DNA of 64,000 bases, taken from assembly GCA_963855995.1 (NCBI GenBank), contig OY979723.1, forward strand, positions 10,678,713 through 10,742,712, read 5' to 3'. Shown piece by piece: positions 61,276 through 64,000 of the stretch. Made by a program: the position numbers and the translations under genes. Source of the stretch: Muricea muricata. Lineage: Eukaryota; Cnidaria; Anthozoa; Malacalcyonacea; Plexauridae. The number at the start of each line of letters is the position of its first letter. Within the stretch, counting starts at the first letter, position 1. Below the pieces are notes generated by a model. It was not told the DNA's origin. It saw only the letters and a list, made by a program, of their open reading frames with translations, and ran no database searches.

Positions 61276-63683
61276 GTATCAGTAATTTCTATCAGTGAAC
61301 TAACTTGAATTGAATACACGTTGAACAAGAACAATGGGGTAGTCTGATTTGTAGATTGAGGTATTTCCTAATTTGCATTTATAAATCGTAACTGTTCAAT
61401 AAGCTTATGACATATCAGTGACTGTTGCGATAGTCTCCTTACTCCCCAGCAAGAAAAATAATAAAACATTGATACCTCCGCCCCAGAGTTACCGAATTTT
61501 TCAAGGAAATTTTCCTGCAATTGTGAAAACCTTGATCCAGAGTATATTGCTTGCTCAAAATTGACGTTTTTGTCACTCAATTGGTGATTAAACTGTTTAT
61601 AAATGCCCAAGTAATCGAGATACACAGTCCTATAGTGGTTAACAATGATTGACCTCAGCTGCGGTGTTCTTTTGTTGAGTTCTTATATTCTCTTCAAAAA
61701 TTGACCAATGTTATAAAAATTCCCTAATTAAGCAGGCTGGTCTGTGGCAAATGTTTAGAACTTTTGTGCCTCGCGCTGTGATTGGTCAATTTTACGAATT
61801 CTGAAATCAACAAAAAAACATGAACGACAAAGTGAACGTGTAACACTTGTGTCTATTTAAAACAATGTTTTTCGACTCTACCACAATTAATACATGGTTT
61901 ATTAATCTTATCGGGGGAAAAGATCTTCAAAGTTACACCCATATCGATTTAAGCGAAATACGTACGTTATTTAATGAATAAAATGTCGATATTGAAGCAG
62001 CAATTTGTAATTCTTCGTGGCGCCACTGACATCAGTTGGCAACATGAAGTTGTGTATTACACTACTTTTTTCATCTTAGACGTCGTTTTTATGTCTGAAT
62101 TTCTATCCTATTCGGGGGATACCTTTTTGAAGGCTATTGACTGTTAACTATATGGACTACAGTGGCTGGAGTTGAACAAAATTAGGTACAAAACGAACAA
62201 TGGATGTATTAAACATTTGCCACTGACCGGAGCGGGTAAAGCTGGATTTATATCAGGCGCCCGTTGTACGAAAGGCGGATAGCGCTATCCAACAGATATT
62301 GACTTTTTCAACTGCCACAGAAAGGCATAAAAACATCAGGGATATTGAACTCGCCAGCAGTGCTCTCACAACTAATTTCCATATCCATATTTCTATAGGG
62401 GTAGGGTAGTTAAGAATGAGGCAACAGTGAACTTTTGAAAATAATGCATCCTCATTATGACTAATACCACCCCCATAGAAACAGCATAAATCTGAGGAAA
62501 TTTCCTCAAATTGTGAGAACGTTGCTCGCCAGAGATAATAAGTGACTTTAACTTAAAAATGCTGAACTTTAATTTGGGTTTTACTCGCGCTATTCGCAAC
62601 AGACCCCAATTAGGAATTATTCAGTACAATATTGTAAGTATGGCGCCCGATTTTCAGGTATCCTTCCGCGAGAAGTCTTGCCCGCAGGTCAGGCGTGACC
62701 AGAATTCTTCAGCGTTGCCATGAATCAATGGAGAAAGAAATCCAGGGCGAAGCTCGGAAAGGCCTGGTACTGCTAGGATGGACCGTTCCCGTCAAGGGAC
62801 AAGGAATAAAAATCCTGAGCATCGACGGAGGGGGCTCAAGGTAATAATATTAGGATGTAGATTCTTAGTATAGGATATTACGCGGTCCGAGAAGTACTAA
62901 TGAAAAATCACACGCGTGTTTGGCGAAATGTTTATAGTACCCTATCAATATCATTTTTTAAAAAAATTAGTCTATCATGGAAATTGCCTATTAATTCTCA
63001 TGCAGGGGCATTATTCCCATTGAAATTCTAAAAAGAGTCCAGGAAAAAACAGGCAAGGAAATCCATGAAATGTTCGACCTGATCTGCGGCTCCAGCACTG
63101 GTGCCATTCTCGCTTTTCTTCTTGGCGTGAAGAAAACAAGCCTCGGCGAATGCAACCAAATGTACCGAGACCTTGCGCGAGAAATTTTCTCCGTGAACAC
63201 GCTGGTTGGGACTGGAAAGCTATTCTTTAACCATGCTTACTACGATACCGTGAAGTTTGAGAATATTCTCAGGTAGGTTGGGAATGTACTGTTGTTTCCT
63301 TACTTTATTATTCATAATACTGCACAGTATATTTTTATTTTGCTTCTAGACATCGCTCTCCCAAACCCGTATCTGCAAACTTAGTGCAAACTTAGTGCAA
63401 ACTTATTAAGCCCATATTTTCCGTATTTTACTACATTTCGCCACCAACTATGTAACTCTACTAATCTTAGGATCCTCTTCCAGTTGTAGTAAAAGATTTT
63501 GTTCTTTTTGCCTAGATCGAAAGTTAATCTATTATTCAAATTGTCTATTGCTTTCCGTAGAAATGTATAAATAGTCTGGTAGTATAAATACAAAAGTCAG
63601 CTAACTATGACGAGTTTTCATGTAGGGATGCTCTTGGTGAAGTCAGACTTGTGGACACCGCGGCAGATAGATCAACACCCAAA
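60998..63683 (+). CDS. PNPLA8: PNPLA8-like calcium-independent phospholipase A2 gamma (5' part; runs off the window)
   Basis: Patatin-like lipase that hydrolyses membrane phospholipids; the vertebrate enzyme is in mitochondria and peroxisomes. Exons: 60,998-61,275; 62,658-62,840; 63,006-63,272; 63,626-63,683 (phases 2, 2, 2, 0), so 262 codons are visible. The oxyanion-hole motif is SIDGGGSRG (D149, G150-152) and the nucleophile motif is GSSTG (S184). The following YRDLAREIFS and GTGKLFFNHAYYDTVKFENI match the family pattern. The catalytic Asp lies beyond the window. The N-terminus is basic and hydrophobic without early acidic residues, as for a mitochondrial targeting peptide. Only about 146 residues precede DGGG, far fewer than in mammalian PNPLA8. 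The family is sure; the exact start is the first in-frame ATG after a TAA at 60,980. Confidence 0.88.
61276..62657 (+). other. PNPLA8-like intron 1
   Basis: 1.4 kb. Two weak TIR-like repeats: 61,697-61,795 (aaattgaccaatg against attggtcaatttt) and 62,390-62,481 (ttctataggggtagg against ccacccccatagaa). The acceptor is cgattttcag. Confidence 0.65.
62390..62481. repeat. Small inverted repeat
   Basis: ttctataggggtagggtagt with gaatgagg pairs with cctcatta and ataccacccccatagaa across a loop of about 30 bp. Probably a MITE remnant. Confidence 0.45.
62658..62840 (+). CDS. PNPLA8-like exon 2: pre-patatin helix and DGGG
   Basis: Residues 94-153 plus split codon 154. GVTRILQRCHESMEKEIQ precedes VKGQGIKILSIDGGGS, the first strand and oxyanion motif. 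Donor AAG|GTAATA. Confidence 0.9.
63006..63272 (+). CDS. PNPLA8-like exon 3: nucleophile elbow
   Basis: 89 codons. GIIPIEILKRVQEKTGKEI, then FDLICGSSTGAILAFLLG with Ser184 as the nucleophile. Acceptor ttctcatgcag, donor CAG|GTAGGT. Confidence 0.93.
63626..63683 (+). CDS. PNPLA8-like exon 4
   Basis: 19 codons: DALGEVRLVDTAADRSTPK. It corresponds to the segment that precedes the next strand of the patatin fold. Acceptor tttcatgtag, donor AAA|GTAAGA. The rest of the gene is beyond 64,000. Confidence 0.88.
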
Positions 63684-64000
63684 GTAAGACATCCGAGTAT
63701 TGTTAAGGTCTGACCACAGGTCTGACAACAGGGCTCAAAATAAAAGGCGGTCATGTACATCTGTCAATGACCGGCCAAATTTTCGATTTGACCGGTCATG
63801 TTTGAAGTTTTTGGAGCAAATTTGGAACAAGCGGTTGACAACTTGTAGGAAGCTTGATAGGACTTGCCTTACGGTTGTTCAAACAAAACTGATATGGTCA
63901 TGATATAGCATTGTTAATAATATTGTTTCAACTTAGTGTTGCCAACTGTTGTGACTATCTTGTTACAACAGGTCTGTGTCAGAGTTGCTGTGAAAACCTT
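63684..64000 (+). other. PNPLA8-like intron 4 (partial)
   Basis: Contains a short hairpin, caatgaccggccaaattt / gatttgaccggtcatg (63,765-63,800). Nothing coding. Confidence 0.6.

Noticed and set aside
1-64000. CRISPR array, prokaryotic operons, viral genome
   Set aside because: No regularly spaced repeats; genes are spliced metazoan genes, and no viral coding region was recognised.

Overview
This window is nuclear DNA from an animal, most likely an anthozoan cnidarian such as a stony coral or sea anemone. The evidence is AT-rich sequence with GT-AG introns, three metazoan genes, and a high density of short inverted-repeat transposons. The taxon is an inference; no marker here fixes it. All three recognised genes lie on the + strand, and their exons were assembled here by joining splice sites and checking frame.

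Region 1 (1-4.5 kb): a MULE-like MITE (15-461), then a complete four-exon caspase gene (847-3896, 312 aa). The catalytic domain is intact, but there is no CARD or DED. Exon 1 instead encodes a short N-terminal segment (residues 6-26) that resembles the RHIM / amyloid-signalling motif of RIPK1, RIPK3 and ZBP1 and of fungal and bacterial cell-death proteins. This is the most interesting object in the window: a single polypeptide that could couple amyloid-type assembly directly to a caspase.

Region 2 (4.5-35.9 kb): about 31 kb with no protein-coding exon I can support. It holds several mobile or foldback elements with target-site duplications: a Tourist/Harbinger MITE, two copies of a telomere-repeat-containing MITE, and a long hairpin at 24 kb. 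It also holds tRNA-like SINE remnants, a dispersed foldback family, and a good TATA promoter with an orphan 5' exon near 9.84-9.92 kb.

Region 3 (35.96-58.74 kb): a complete eight-exon PDZRN3/PDZRN4 (LNX3/4) orthologue of 980 aa: RING, TRAF-type zinc finger, coiled coil, two PDZ domains, an Arg/Ser-rich segment, the C-terminal LNX3-homology region and a terminal TTV PDZ ligand. All seven introns are phase 0. The 13.4-kb intron 3 contains a tandem duplication interrupted by a 1.23-kb hAT element with a perfect 8-bp target duplication.

Region 4 (58.7-64 kb): an intergenic block with a 273-bp-arm palindrome carrying hammerhead-like motifs, then a CRE-bearing promoter and the 5' part of a PNPLA8-like patatin phospholipase (60,998 to beyond the window end). 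The PNPLA8-like gene shows the DGGG and GSSTG motifs and unusually little sequence before its patatin domain.

The three genes do not form a pathway. Caspase and PNPLA8-type proteins both touch cell death or mitochondrial biology, but nothing in the sequence links them.
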